A stretch of DNA of 64,000 nt from Plectosphaerella cucumerina (GCA_020746995.1 JAGPXD010000004.1:2976001-3040000), one strand, 5' to 3'; positions 20,293 through 32,727 are shown, counted from the stretch's first letter. Notes: generated by a model not told the origin, from the letters alone. Program-made: numbers and translations.

Positions 20293-23200
20293 TGGATCGA
20301 TGAGGTCTGTCGTATGGCGAGGTGCTGGAGGGGAGGTCGCCAGGAATTTGTCTGGCGCGGCAGAATGAGGGGTCGAGCTAGACCGCCTGCCAAATGGACA
20401 AAAACTGTGTTACATAAGCGACCCGAGCATTGTCGTGGAGCTCGTGACCTCGAAGCGCCCACATCGAGTGCTCCATCTTGCATCGGCATGGCCGCCGCCG
20501 ATGCGGCCTCGAGGCCTCTCTGCCGGCCTCCTGACACCCGGCACGCACAATTGTGACACGGCCTTGGTTTGACGAAGCACGCCTCGCTGCGTTCCGGGGA
20601 CACGTCGACGGGAGGGAGCCTCCTCTCGGCACACAAAGGCGCGGAGCGTCGGACTGCGTCGTCACTTTTCGGTGTGTGTGGGCTGCTGAATCAAACAACG
20701 TCCGCCAGACCCTTGCTATTGATGAGTGGCCCAGCCGCCGTGCTACCACCGCCGAGGTGCCGGAGACTGTCAGCTTACAGCGTCTCGTGAGACACCGGCA
20801 CCCAGTCACCCCAAGGCAACGTATAGCTCCGTCAGCGGCGATCGTCTTACTGACCAGACGTGGGAAATGCCCGTCTTCGCCCCTCGACGGTCAAATGAAT
20901 GCTCACTGCGGTTCGACTGCCGACATTCTCAGTAAGACCAATTAGGACCAGCATTCTCGCCCCCTGAGTGCTTCCAACGTCCTCTTCGAGGTCGTCGGTG
21001 TCATTCATCCAGGACGTGACACGTCACGGTTTAATGACCGACGGGAAGAACTGACATATAACTCCGACGTGTTTTCGAAGACATCTCATGAGTAAATTCA
21101 AGGCTAGGCGCTCTTTTTACATATTCGTTGCCCGTTCAACAGCCACCCCCGGATATCAAATGCACTTACTTACCTTGCCTCGACCACGTATAGTGTTCCC
21201 CAGGAGCATTCCACCTTGAGCAACAAATAAAGCATTGAACATGTACCAGGACTTCCCGGTAGATATGATATCGGCCACTGAGAGCGGGGGACTAACAGAA
21301 GCGGACTCAGAGGGATGCGCTCTTTCGAGCAAGTTCTCCTCAAGAGAGCCTGCCAGCCAGGTGACCAGCATGAGCAGCAAACATTTCTCATCACCGTCCA
21401 ACTGTTCTTCATGGTTTATGCATGCACAGTAGGTAGGGAAGGAATCACCCTCGCCCCGACCAACACTGCCACTTCCCCCCAGACACAGTCGCCCCATCGC
21501 TCCTATCCCATGTCAGCATCACTCCGCCCTTCCCCGGAAGCACCTTCCAGACGAAGAGACTATACAAGATGACAGACCAGACATACCTCCATTGGTGACG
21601 ACAGTCATGGCGCAAAGGTAAGGGTGCTGCTTCCAATGCATCCGTTGACATGTCGAACCTCAATGATGAGACGCTTTCACACTTCATCGAAGGATCACCT
21701 AACACATCAACTTCGATGCCCGTTGGCCGATTCTGAGGACGCACGTCTTGGGCCGTGCCCTGCTGAGAGCTCTGGACCCAAGGGAAAGGCTCAATGTACT
21801 CTGTGGGAAAAAAGACCCGATCGGCCCTACGGAAGGGATTCGGGTGGATGATGAAAATAAGCACTTTCTGAGAGAGGACTTACCTTCTGATGTTGATCAG
21901 CAATGCTTCATGATGAGAGATTCCAGCTGACAGACGCAGACACGTACTTATTTTTTTTCTCGATTTGTTTTGGCACGTGTGGCTTTGGAGGCGGGTTTCA
22001 AGATGTTGCTGTGGACAACTTAGATCACAGGTGGCGGCGCCTCGAGGTCGTCTCCCAGGTCAAGTTCCAAGCCGAAAGGGCCAACCATACATGCCAGTGA
22101 CTTGCTTGCTTGCCAGGTAATCAAACTGTTTGGCATAACGTCGGTTTACCTTAAGCAAACCGCCATCGAACGGCCTTGGGCGCCTGCACCAAGTCAAACA
22201 CCGACCCTCAACGATCGGCCGGTGTTGTACCGGAGCTCACCTCTCCACTACGACCGGCATTGCCCCGTCTCCACGGCCGGCCGGACCTTGGCCCATGGCC
22301 TCGACCCAGACGATCGAACGACATGCGCAAGTTTGCGTCCTCGATCGAACTGTGCAACTCTACCATTTACCGCCGCTGCCACCTCACGGATCGCCCGGCG
22401 TCGCACCGGGCTCTTCCACTCCGGCCGCGCAACCCAAGACCCAGAATAGCCCCCAAAGGCACACACTCTTCTCACCTCACTCACCTTCAATCGAATAGCC
22501 CCTCCCCGCCGTGCTTCCGCCCCACCACGGGCTAGAGCCGGGCGCTTACACGGGCCCTGATCCCTGCAAAGCCGATCTCCCCTCCTCCACTCAGCGGTCC
22601 CGCCCGCGATGCTTCGACGTGACCCCGCCCCCTCATTGGCTACCACCCTGTGCTGCGCTTCACCTGCCCGCAGCAAATCAAGAGACGGGCCCTGTCCTTC
22701 CCGCAGCGAGTCGCCGGCGCGCCTTGCCCTCATTGGTCGCGCGATCCCGTCTGCAGTCCAGGGTCTGGACGTCGACAGGGGGGTAAGCTCGACAACCACA
22801 CTTCTGCCAACCCCCCCAGGCCTTGCCCTCGACCACCCTCTCACGACATCCGGCGGGGGGGCGACTCCCTGCAGACCGCAATTGGACAGCTGCAAGTGCC
22901 TTGCGTCCCTTCTCCGGTGGCAGAAATGCCATGCGCCGTGACCACGAACGGGCGGCTGGACACGCCCACGGGAGGGGGGGACGCACACCTATCCGGGGCT
23001 TGCAGTCTGCAGACGTGGTCGATGAATATTAGCCTACCCGCCGGCCGCCTCCCGGGCTACCTGCTGCTTCCTCTCTCCATCTTTCCTCGCCCAACAGACA
23101 TAATTCGAAAACCAGCACCGATACCCAGTCCTCCTCCTCTCGACATCGCCAGGCAGAGCCTCGAGTCGCGAGACCCCCAAGGACTACCTACTCCCACCAC

Positions 23201-23457
23201 AACAACCCGCTGTCGACGTTGCAGCGAGCCGCTTCCCCGCTTTATCCGGCAGTGTCGAACAGCTCCCGTTGGAACAAAACGAAAATCGAGGCTGGGCCGA
23301 ACAGCAGGATAAGGGACAAAGGCCAGCGCCGTTTCATCACACATCTTCAAAGAAGCAGATCAGCCTCGCCAGAGCAAGCCACACAAGCTCCCTCTCACTG
23401 GGTCATCTCCCACGGCTCGCACCAGAACTCAACTTCAACCTCCTCACACACACCACC
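20293..23457. other. Gene-poor interval between the SRR1-like and copper-protein genes
   Basis: Apart from the relic at 21174-21884 no gene is visible. 20900-22150 is relatively AT-rich; 22170-23450 is C-rich with frequent CCGCC and CACCAC steps and probably contains the promoter and leader of the copper protein (ATG 23458). Open frames in the C-rich part lack protein character. Confidence 0.4.
21174..21884 (-). pseudogene. Possible relic of an unrecognised spliced gene
   Basis: The minus strand has a GTAAGT donor after 21884, a T-rich acceptor TTTTTTCCCACAG ending at 21801, a coding-like segment 21800-21587 (EYIEPFPWVQSS... to RHDCRHQW), a GTATGT donor at 21586, a later coding-like segment (CINHEEQLDGDEKCLLLMLVTWLAGS... 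to MLLGNTIRGRG) and a GTAAGT donor at 21173. These marks look like a real gene. However, I find no in-frame ATG for the first exon (a TGA precedes it) and no acceptor that joins the two segments in phase. It is either degenerate or has exons I cannot place. No family is recognised. Confidence 0.3.
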
Positions 23458-24259
23458 ATGCTTTCCTCGACGATATCCGCCCTCGCCCTCGCGGCTTCGG
23501 CCTCCGCACACATCGTCATCTCCTATCCTGGCTGGAGGGGCAACAGCCTCATCACAAACAAGGAGTTCCCCTACGGCATGCAATGGACATTCCCCTGTAA
23601 GCTTCCCCCCTCCATCCTCACCTCCTCCCTGTTCCCCAACTGACTCCCCCAGGCGGAGGCACCCCCCTGACCACGAACCGCACCTACTGGCCCACCACCG
23701 GCGGCGCCGTCGCCTTCCAACCCGGCTGGTTCCAAGGCCACGCCACCGCAGAGATCTACGTCAACATCGGCTTCGGCGACGCCGGCCCCGACGGCGGTCC
23801 CCTCAACTTCTCCAGCCCCCTCACCACCCCCTTCCAGATCCTCGGCCCCAGCAAGAACCCCTACCCCGGAACGGTCTGCCTGCCCCAGCTCGCCATGCCC
23901 AAGAACGTCACCGTAAAGGCCGGAGACAATGCCACCATCCAGGTCATCGAGCTGGCCATGCACGGCGCCGCTCTCTACTCCGTATGTTCCTCCTCTCATT
24001 CCCTCCGCTTCACAGCTAACATGTCTAGTGCGTCGACATCACCTTCCTCGAACCCGGCGATGACCGCATCGCAGAGGTAAACGACACCAACTGCTTCAAC
24101 TCAACGGACATTGGCGCCGCGGACATCTACACCGTCACCATGCGCGCCTCCGGCTCAGACGAGTACCGCTCATCCGCCGTTCGGAGGCTGCATTCCTACC
24201 TCGGCCCCGCCGTCGGTTGGGCGCCCCTCCTCGCCGCCGGCCTCTGGATGCTCGCATGA
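23458..24259 (+). CDS. BIM1/X325-type copper-binding secreted protein, probably GPI-anchored
   Basis: Exons 23458-23596, 23653-23981 and 24029-24259 give 232 residues. A signal peptide ends ASASA, which places His18 at the mature N-terminus (HIVISYPGWRGN), as required for a histidine-brace copper site. A second His in WFQGHATAEIYVNIGFG, the motif QWTFPCGGG, and VCLPQ, YSCVDITF and TNCFNST cysteines fit the X325 / BIM1-like family (LPMO-like fold). Members bind Cu(II) and were linked to copper acquisition in Cryptococcus (Bim1), not to polysaccharide cleavage. A hydrophobic C-terminal tail ending WMLA suggests a GPI signal. NNT/NST sequons suggest N-glycosylation. Splice joins fall in phase 1 and phase 0 and restore the conserved Cys. 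Confidence 0.88.
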
Positions 24260-24665
24260 TCCACTGCGGCAGGAGAGGTTCCGTCTGGCGTTGTTAGTTT
24301 GCTTGTACATAGGGCGAAAGGGGCGGCTGGGTGGCGCATAGATACCGGCGTTCTCTCTTTTTCTTTCCTTCTCTTCTCTCCAGACCCGGAGGCACAGTGT
24401 CCTTTTTCATTTCATATTCCCAGGGGAGCAAGCTGTAGGATTCAACTACAGCAAAAGTCAGATCTATGAATCTGCGAACCCCAGACCGGTTCTCAAGGAA
24501 TCCAATCCATCGTGGCAGAGTAGCCCGACATCAATCAAAATCACATTTCAAACACTTGCTTTCACTTTGCTAGCGTAATCGTCATGTCGAATTTCATGTC
24601 TAGGCACGGCTATGTATGCACCTCGGCAGCGGTCTTCATAAAACCGCTCCCATCCTCTTCCCCTT

Positions 24666-27085
24666 CTACCGAAGACGCGCCAGGCACTCGTCGGCCACAT
24701 CCTTGACCCTCGACTCGGCCGACTTGCCCTTCGCCGTCTCGACCCACGACTTGGCTCCCAGCGCCGCCGCATCAGCCTTGAAGTAGACGGTAAACGTCCC
24801 CAGGGCCACCAGGGCGCGGTACAGCACCTCGGCATCGCTCTGCGTCGACAGGATCTTGCCGAGCACGGCGAGCAGCCGCTTCACCACCTCCGAGTCGGAC
24901 ACGCTCGTCTTGGAATTGTACGTCAGCACGGCGTAGTTGATGAGCGCCGTCGTCGCCGCGATCAGCACATTGCGGTTGCTCTGGCCGACGCCTGCGCCCG
25001 AGATGCCGACGACGAGCTCCAGCAGTGACGCGACGGTCGCAACATCGGCGGCCGCCACCTCGCGGCCCTTGGCGGTCGCGAAGATGTTTGCAACAGCACG
25101 GAGGGCCATCATGACGCTGTTCTCGTTGGGAGAGCCACCGCCAGGCACCTCGGCGGCACTCGTGATAGCGACCTGGAGGATAGAGCTGTGCCTTTCGGAA
25201 GAGTAGCCAGCGACGATGGCTGAGGGAACCATGCATCGCAGCAGGTCGAGGACGGCGAGACGATCCGAGTAAGGCCAGTTGGAGACGATCTTGACGACCA
25301 GGTCCAGGCCCTCCTCTTCGATAGGCTTGGACTTCTCGACGGCCACCCGCAGGTCCTTGAGGACCTGGTCCTGGGCCGGGTTGAGGGCAAAGTCCTTGCG
25401 GCCCGACTGGACCATGTTTGTGTTGATCTGCGTAATCTTGTTGATCATGGCGTCAAACTTGGCCGCCGTGATGCTCAGGTAGCTGGCCTGCGGGAGAATC
25501 TTGGGCTTGTCCGACTCCTTGTTCTCGCCGGGGCGGTATCTCGAGTCGGAGCCGAGCGGGTCCGGCGCCGACGGTTGCGCCGACTGGCCAAGGGACGCGC
25601 CCTGTGTGTTCTTCGTGATGAAGTTGGCCACGTTATCGAGGTAGCTGATCGGCAGCTCGTTGTCGCCAAGGAACTTTGTCGCCGCCTCGTACGGGTTCTG
25701 GGAGAGGTTGTAGGGAAGCTTCAGGGCGGGCTTGCCGTCCTCAATGTCGACGTCGAAGACGTAGTCGTACGACTTGCCGTTGTACTCGACCTTCTTGCCG
25801 GTGCTGCCCGCCGAGTCGACGACAGTTCCGACGTTGATCCATTCAGACTGGCCTATCATAAGTTAGCATGATTCCCGGCATCTTCCTAAGCTTACGCACC
25901 CATGGACCACTGGTAGGCACCGATAGACCCGTTGCCTTCGTTGATCATGACGACCTGGCCATCCTTGGTGCCTGACTTCTGCTTCAGGAAGTCCGGCCCC
26001 GCGAGCTTCTCCTTGTTGATCTCGGGCAGCTGCTGCTTCGGGATGGCCGAGGCCTGGAGAGACTCCTGGAACTGGGTGAGGGTGGCCTCGTCGGCGACGC
26101 GCTCAGGGTCTCGAGTGAAGACGCGAGCGACGCCATCGCTGGCGCCCGAGACGATGTCACCCGTGTCCTTGTTGACTGCCACAGCCCACACCGAGATGGC
26201 CGGGTGCGTGATGGTTTGGACGCACTGCTCACCCCTCCACACGCGGACGGTGCGGTCCTCGCCCGAGCTGACAAGCTCGCCCGTCGGCAGGCTTTGCAGG
26301 GAGTAGATGAAGTTCTCATGACCAGCAAGCTCGCCCAGCTGCTGCCCGTTGAGCTTCCATAGCCGGATGAGACCGTCGTTGCTGGCGCTGGCAATGTCGA
26401 CAGCACTGGCGGGGCCCGTTGGCAGTCTGCAGAGGGCGCGGATGACGTCTGACGTGGAGATTGTCGAGACGGCGTCGGCCTGGCCGCCGATGGCCTTTGT
26501 CGTGTCAAAAATGCGAATGTTGCCGTCGGCGCAGCCCGTGATAACGATATGGTCGTCCCAGGCGAGCACAGCCCACACGGCCTTGTCGTGGCCGGTCAGG
26601 TGGACCTCGGCCTCCCACGTCGACGTGTTCCACACAATGGCCTTGTTGTCCCAACCGCCGGACACGATGTAGTTGCCGGCGGGAGAGACGTCGAGGGCGC
26701 AGACGTTCTGGGAGTGGCCGATGAGGAGGCGCTCGGCGTCGTCGGAAGGCGCCGACTGCGGTTGCCGCACCTCGACGAATGTGTCCTTGCCGCCTGAGGC
26801 GATCAAGCCTTGGGGGTACTTCTCGGACGGCGGGATGTAGGCGACGGCGTTGACGAACTCGGAGGTCTGGCTCAGCACGGTGGGCTCAAAGGACCCGGCG
26901 GAGGATCGGTTCCATATCCGCACGCTGCCGTCGCGGGATGTGGTCAGGATGGTATCTTGGGAGGGGAAGGCGACAGCTTTGACCTGAGCAGAGATCGGTT
27001 AGACAATAGCGACGAGAGAGGGAAGGAGGCAGCTGACGTCGGATTCGTGGCCCGAAAGCTGAGCGGCGAGCTTGTAGTCGGCCAT
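24666..27085 (-). CDS. doa1: Doa1/Ufd3/PLAA homologue (ubiquitin homeostasis, Cdc48 cofactor)
   Basis: Exons 27085-27038, 26983-25900 and 25852-24666 give 772 residues. The N-terminal WD40 propeller begins LSGHESD|VKAVAFPSQDTILTTSRDGS and has repeats such as LIASGGKDTFVEV, IVSGGWDNKAIVW, ITGCADGNIRIF and ELVSSGEDRTVRVW. A PFU-like domain follows (SMGQSEWINVGTVVD, YDYVFDVDIEDG, LKLPYNLSQNPY), then a helical PUL domain. This is the domain order of yeast Doa1/Ufd3, fission yeast Lub1 and mammalian PLAA, which bind ubiquitin and the Cdc48/p97 C-terminus in ubiquitin recycling and protein degradation. The first donor is a weak GTCAGC, but the join restores the conserved propeller start. The second intron (47 bp) has a GCTAAC branch. 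Confidence 0.92.
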
Positions 27086-27972
27086 TGTGAGGGGTGTTGC
27101 TGGGGGAGGGCAGGTCCCGGCGTATAGCGGTGATGTCGTGGAGAGGGAGGTGGTAGTGTTGGAGTTTTGGAGGGGTTGAGGATTGGATCGGCAAAGAAGC
27201 ACCCAGAAGCTTGCGCTTGTCCACTGCCGTTGCGGTCGAGGCAGGTACTGGCCACGGGTATGCAGGTAGCTCGTCCTTCCAGGTTGCTGATTAAAGCACG
27301 TCAGTCGGATGTCTGGGTACAAGCGTTGCCCCTCAGTCTGGCGCGCAATACGTAAGAGCTGTGCCTGAGCTCGGGGGTGGGGCTGGAGGTCACCGTTGCC
27401 GCCGGTGCAGCGTTCATCGTTGCCCCCTCGGTTGCATGCTTAGTCAGCAGCCATCATCGCTCTGCATCACTCGTTCTGCCATCAAGGCACTGAATCAGGG
27501 GCAAGTGGCCGAGGCAACTTGTTTGAAGTGAAGTGGAAGGGAACTTCAGGTCTCGGGGCATCTCAGCTTCCAGCCCATTTGCATCGATTTGACCATTTCA
27601 CAGGCCCCAGACCGAATAATACCCATCATCACATCACAAGAACCAGCCCTGAATACTTGTAATCTCAAGCAGAGCCTTAAAATCTGCCTCTAAAGACCGG
27701 CCCTGCATCCTTGCAGCAGCCCCTCTAGTAATGAGCCCCAGCCTCCCGTAGATGCGCCGCGCATGTTTCTAATACAGCTCGAAGAAAAGGGCCAGATGCC
27801 CCCGGCCGCATCCCTGGTATCATTACACCTCGGAGACGGTGGTCATGCCCGAGAGTGTGCTCCCGCCCGAGACGTTGCGGCTGGGAACGGACCACACATT
27901 GCTACCACTGCCGCTGCTGCTGGTGGTGCTGTCCGCCGTGCCCGAAGCTGAACGGCGGCTGCCGGCGATCTT
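27086..27972. other. Interval between two minus-strand WD40 genes
   Basis: This contains the promoter and leader of the Doa1 homologue and the 3' end region of the STRAP homologue. No other gene is seen. The region near 27600-27700 is AT-richer with an AATAATACCC-type stretch. Confidence 0.4.
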
Positions 27973-29173
27973 CTACTCCGCCGCGGCCTTGTTGTCGCCC
28001 GCCTCGCCGATGCGCCAGAGGCCGTACGAGCCTTCGCAGTTTTTCCACATCTTGATCGTACCGTCCTCGGAGCCCGTCGCGTAAAGCTTGTTGTCAGGCG
28101 AGAAGACGACGGACCAGATCGGGCCGTGGTGGCCCTTGTGCGTCTCTGCGGGAAGTGTCAGCGGTGTCCGGAATAAAGAGAGGGGGAAACATACCAATCG
28201 CGCTGCCGTCATCCCAGTTGCACACTTTGCCCCAGGTGCCTGGCTCCTCGCCCACGACAATCTTCCTGCCCTTGAGATCGACACCCAGGCCGGCGATGCC
28301 GTGCTTCATGTCCATGCGCTTCAGCTCGTCCATGGCGTTGGGCCCGCTCCAAAAGTACACCCATTTGCCGGCGGAGACGGCCAGCACGGGCCATCCGCCG
28401 CCAATATCGTAGGGCGAGCGGTGTTCGGGCGCGAGCGACACGAGCTCGCACGTCTTGATCTCGCCATCGAGGGTCTCCTCACTGATGACCTGCTGCGACG
28501 GAATGTCGAACCAGCGCAGCGTCTTGTCCGAGGCCGTGACGATGATGTTGGGGTTCTGCGTCCACACAACGATCTTGATGGCGCCCTTGTGCACGCCCTC
28601 GCCAATCTCGTGGCCCTCGGAGGCGGGGATGACGACGGGCTCGGTGGTGCCCTCGGCGTTTTCGTTTTGCGCGTACTTGGAGAGGTCGAAGATGCGCAGC
28701 TTCTTCTCGTGGCCGCCCGTGGCGATCAGGTCCGAGTTGTCGGGGGGGTATGCGACGGCGCGCACAATGTGGTCATGCTGGATCGTGTAGAGGACCTCGC
28801 CCGTGTGCGTATTCCAGATCTTTCTGCGCGCGGAGTCAGTCGGCGATCCAAAAGGCACTAGGGGCCAGGCTTGTAGGCAGACTCACGCTGTAAAGTCGGC
28901 CGACGCCGTGGCGGCGTTGCTGATGTCAGGGCTAAGCCTGGCCTGCCAGACGGCGCCCTTGTGGCCGATGAAGGTACCGATCCAGTCGCCGGTCTGGCCG
29001 TTGCGCAGCATGGGGTTGCCATCCTTGCACGCAGAGATCATGAAGTACTGGCCGTCCTTCTCGATGGGCGAGAAGCAGAAGTGCGGCACGGGGCGCGTGT
29101 GGCCGTGGCACGTCAGCGGCACATACTGCTGCTTCGGCTCGGGCGTCTTGGCGGGCGGCGTGAGTTCAGCCAT
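27973..29173 (-). CDS. STRAP/UNRIP-like WD40 protein
   Basis: Exons 29173-28887, 28823-28195 and 28145-27973 give 362 residues. The protein starts MAELTPPAKTPEPKQQYVPLTCHGHTRPV and continues as a seven-bladed WD40 propeller: FIGHKGAVWQARLSPD, ASADFTAKIWNTHTGE, LIATGGHEKKLRIFD, IIVTASDKTLRWFD, VDLKGRKIVVGEE and KGHHGPIWSVVFSPD. This matches the serine-threonine kinase receptor-associated protein (STRAP/UNRIP) family. Its animal members work with the SMN complex and TGF-beta signalling; fungal orthologues are less studied. Both introns (63 and 49 bp) join in phase across conserved blade motifs. The Ala-rich end (DNKAAAE) is typical of fungal members. Confidence 0.88.
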
Positions 29174-30488
29174 TGTATTTGTGGGGATGTTGGTGGTGAA
29201 GTATTTCGTTGAGAGGTGTCGGAGGTTCGTCGGAGGTCGTTGGAAGCTTGAGGGGCGGAAGCTACAAGGTATGGGGTCTGCGCGTGGGTATCGTTGTGTT
29301 CGGGGTAGGTGAGATGTGATGCGATGCGATAATTGCTCGGTGGAGAGCAAAAAGTCGGAGAATTGAGGGATTCGAGGTGGAAATAGCCGTTACGTCGTTA
29401 GTCGTGATGCGGAATTTTCTTCTTGAACAGGAGCGAGCAAGCTTCGAGGTTCTCGTGGAGGAGGGGTTCGTGGTCGTGTGGGAGGTCGTCGAAAACGTCG
29501 AGTCAGTCCGATGCAGAGAGAGTCGGCAGGTGAGAGATGGAAAGGTCCGCCACCCTTTTGCACTGCGAGGCGAAAAGGGATCGAGGTGATGGGAGGAGAG
29601 AGAGAGAGGTGGGAGAGGGGGTGAGGTCAAGGGGAAGAATGGCCAGGCAGGCTCGACGTGGGAAGAAAGTCGAATGAATGAAGCACGGGGCTTGTCTTTT
29701 GCTAGGACCTTGCATTAGGGGGCTGCATAGCGGGGCACCTCCTGGTCAGGGTGCAGCCGTGTCCTCTGCGCCGGGTCTCCTTCCTCCTCCTGTCTGAAGC
29801 CATGCCCCTCACAATCCGTCGCAGAGGGAAAGGTGCCCCGCACCCCCTCAATTCAGGGGTTGGAGCCAAAACTCAACCTCGAGAAACAGGGACTTGAGCT
29901 GGGACTACATAACCTGAATGACTTCTTTCCTTGTAGCCTATACCGTACTTGACCCGCACATAAGCCGGCTGACCCTAGAGAACACGGTAAAGGCTGAGTT
30001 ATGACCCAGCTGTGAAGAAAGGAGCACCTCGAGTACATTATGGGCATGTACAGTACCCGGCGCGAAGCCACCAGTCAGAGCTCGAGACATGATGGCTTGC
30101 GATGGCGTAGCCTGCCGGCCTGGAGATGCGCCTCCCAGAAAACAATGATTGAGTAATTGTTTTCTTAAAAGTGCCTGGTCATTTCGCATGGGCTTTATGG
30201 GAATCATTTATGGCGCGTCAGTCGGGACAGGAGCACGCGCTGACTTGACTTGAAAGCAACCAACCCAGTCTGCCCCTAAAAGAACCTTCAAGATCAAATT
30301 GATAGCTCTCATAGGGCTTTACTCCCTGTATAGAAGCGCTCGGGCACTGTAGAGCCTCCCGTCTGAGATGATATCACCGGGCCCTGACCTAGTTGTCACT
30401 TGGGCGATACTAGACTTCGCCGCCTCCGCAAACTCATTATTTTGTCTCTTGTGGTCACTCCTAGGCTTCCCTCCATTCCCGCAGCAGA
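29174..30488. other. Interval upstream of the STRAP-like gene
   Basis: 29174-29700 is the probable promoter and leader of the STRAP-like gene (GAG-rich on the plus strand). A nested inverted repeat lies at 29730-29841. 29850-30480 is of mixed composition and is probably the 3' flank of the F-box-like gene. No gene is seen. Confidence 0.4.
29730..29841. repeat. Nested inverted repeat
   Basis: GCGGGGCACCT (29730-29740) is the exact inverse complement of AGGTGCCCCGC (29831-29841). Within it CCTCTGCG (29763-29770) is the inverse complement of CGCAGAGG (29820-29827). The unpaired parts are unequal (22 and 3 bases). It could be a small MITE-like remnant or a transcript hairpin. Confidence 0.55.
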
Positions 30489-31955
30489 TTAATTTCCCTC
30501 CTCTCCCCTCCATTTGCCAAGGAGGTCCTGCTTCTTCTCCTCGGTCAGTCCACGGACGCCTGTGAAATCGAGCCCCTCCTTGGGCCAGTACCCGCGCCCT
30601 CCTGCGAGGTAAAGGTCGGTCCTCATGTTCCTGGAACGCTCGATATCCTCATCACTCCAGGAATCTGTCAGGCGTTGGAACAGAGGCTCCATCTGCCTTG
30701 TCACAGCGCCCCTGTACCGTAGCTGCTCTTTCGACACCTCTTCGGCGTCCCAGAGGACGTAGCCGCACTCCCAGAGGTTTCGGTCCCGCCCATGGAAGAT
30801 GGCGCCCCAGACGAAATCGTTCGAGTGCGTGACCAGCCACGTGCGGAACGGGCTCGAGGATGCCGACCCATTGGGTCCGTCCAGACCTCTGGCCAGGCGC
30901 GCAAGCCTTCCCGATGCGTTGAGGACAGACAACAGCATCCCGTCATCAAGGTCGATGGCGTCCTGCTTGACTTCATAAGAAATCATGGACCTCAGCTGTT
31001 CATAAGGCTCGAGATCAGAAGTTGCGGGGTCGAAATCGTTGAGACGTAGCAGCCGGACCCTCTCGTCATAGGTGTGTGCATCTGCCACCGCGCCAAGAAA
31101 CTCGAGCCCGTTTCGGAGCTTTCGTGTACGTCAGTTAGTCCATACACCTGATGTAATGGGCATCGTGACCACTCACAAACCACTGAATCCGGGGATTCTC
31201 TTTTGCGCTGCTGTACCAGTCCACGGGTAGCTCACCCCATTCAATGTCATGTGCGGCAAGACCATCGTATGCTGCGGCGACAAGTCAGTCTAGCCGGCCT
31301 AGGTTCACGTGTCGTTGGGTTACGCACCTTTTGTGACTGCTCGCTCCAGGAACGAGTACGCGCAAATTAGCTGTTCGTTTACCCACGGAGAGTGGAAGCC
31401 ATGGAAGAATTCCCTGCGTTCCTCCTCGCAGAGCTCTTCGTCTGTGTTCCGGTGGGTACAGAACAGGTTGCACATGATCTGGTACCGGTAAAATGCTCTG
31501 TTCAGGCGGAAGGTCTCTTCCGCCGTGGCAGTGACGCGCTTCTCTGCTCCAAACCTCTCAGCGAAGCTGGGGAGTGCCTCTCTGCTGATGCTGGCGCTGA
31601 GAGACTGGACCGCAGCCTGGCTTTTGCTGAGGAAGCAGTAGTCTGAAAGCGTGAGGCTGGCGAGAAGGTTCGCGGCAAGATGCGGGTCGGCAATTCGATC
31701 CTTGAGGTTCTTGATCACGAGGAGAACACCCAGGGAGTCATCGGCGTCAATCCGGGTGGATTCGAGGAGCGCAATAGAGAAGGGAAGGACACGCGCTGGG
31801 ATCTGCTGCATGATGATACCTTGCGAGACGGAGCGGATGTTGTCTTTGAACGCGGCGTTGAATATTCGATGGCTCAAGATCGTGGCCGCGAGCTGTCGCA
31901 TTGTGTCAAGCTGGACCAGTATACCAGCAACGATGTGCAATGGCATTCCCTCCAT
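30489..31955 (-). CDS. F-box-like protein of unknown function
   Basis: Exons 31955-31328, 31271-31177 and 31118-30489 give 450 residues. Introns of 56 and 58 bp have good branch points (GACTGAC, ACTAACTGAC). The N-terminus MPLHIVAGILVQLDTMRQLAATILSHR resembles the weakly conserved F-box-like start of many fungal proteins. The body is helical, with LFCTHRNTDEELCEEERREFF, ELPVDWYSSAKENPRIQWF and, near the end, WECGYVLWDAEEV and RRxxRGYWPKEGLDF-type segments. Large related families occur in Sordariomycetes without known function. No catalytic motif is visible. The start is the first ATG of the frame; a second Met follows at residue 4. Confidence 0.75.
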
Positions 31956-32727
31956 GGTGGGAGGAATCTTGGTCGCCGTTTCGTGGTGTCGTGTTGGCGG
32001 GCAGTTTCCTCGATATTTTCGGAGTGAATAAGGAGACGTTGCTCGGTTGCTGTTGTCCCGGCTAGAATAACGAGGCTTGATGATGAAGCTTTGACGGCCG
32101 ACTTCAAGTTGAAGTGCGGTGGCACAGCCTTGAGAGTTGCAGCCCCTGCTCTGATTTTTCCAGGAAAGATTTCGTGGGTGTTATAACGGGAAAAGAATTG
32201 GCTAGGTGACATTTAGTACGGGAAAGAACTTGGAGGCGGGCGGGCAGGTTCGGGGAATCCAGATGTTTGAAAGGAAGGAGCAAGGCGTGTCGTACCTGCC
32301 GATTGTGGTGGTTATAATATGTCGCCGCGGTGACTGGTCGTGCCGCCCTGTCATGGTGCCTCCGAGTCCTCAACGTTCCCCGGAGGAAAGTCCAGAACAA
32401 CTCCACGTTTCCCCCGCCACTTACACGGCACATCACATTCAACTCACAAATTCCATCTACCGTGTGTATTGGTACATCCATCAAGTCCAATTACCGTCCC
32501 AAGGCTGGCAGTCATCCATCGCTATATACTTGTTCATACCAAGGCGTCCCAGAACCAGATTCCAACATCGCCCGCCCGCCAACCTTTCTCGACATCTTCT
32601 CTAGATACATAAAAACTCAAAAGACACCGTCTCGAGATGGACTGGCTAACAAAATGCGCAAACACAACCGCCCCCAAAACGCCGTTCTCCTCGCATACAT
32701 CGTGACGGCAAGGCGTCAAGACACCCT

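Noticed and set aside
8732..29173. Three WD40 genes (Spt8, Doa1, STRAP-like) within about 20 kb as a functional cluster
   Set aside because: They belong to unrelated complexes and are separated by other genes; WD40 proteins are abundant, so proximity is probably chance.
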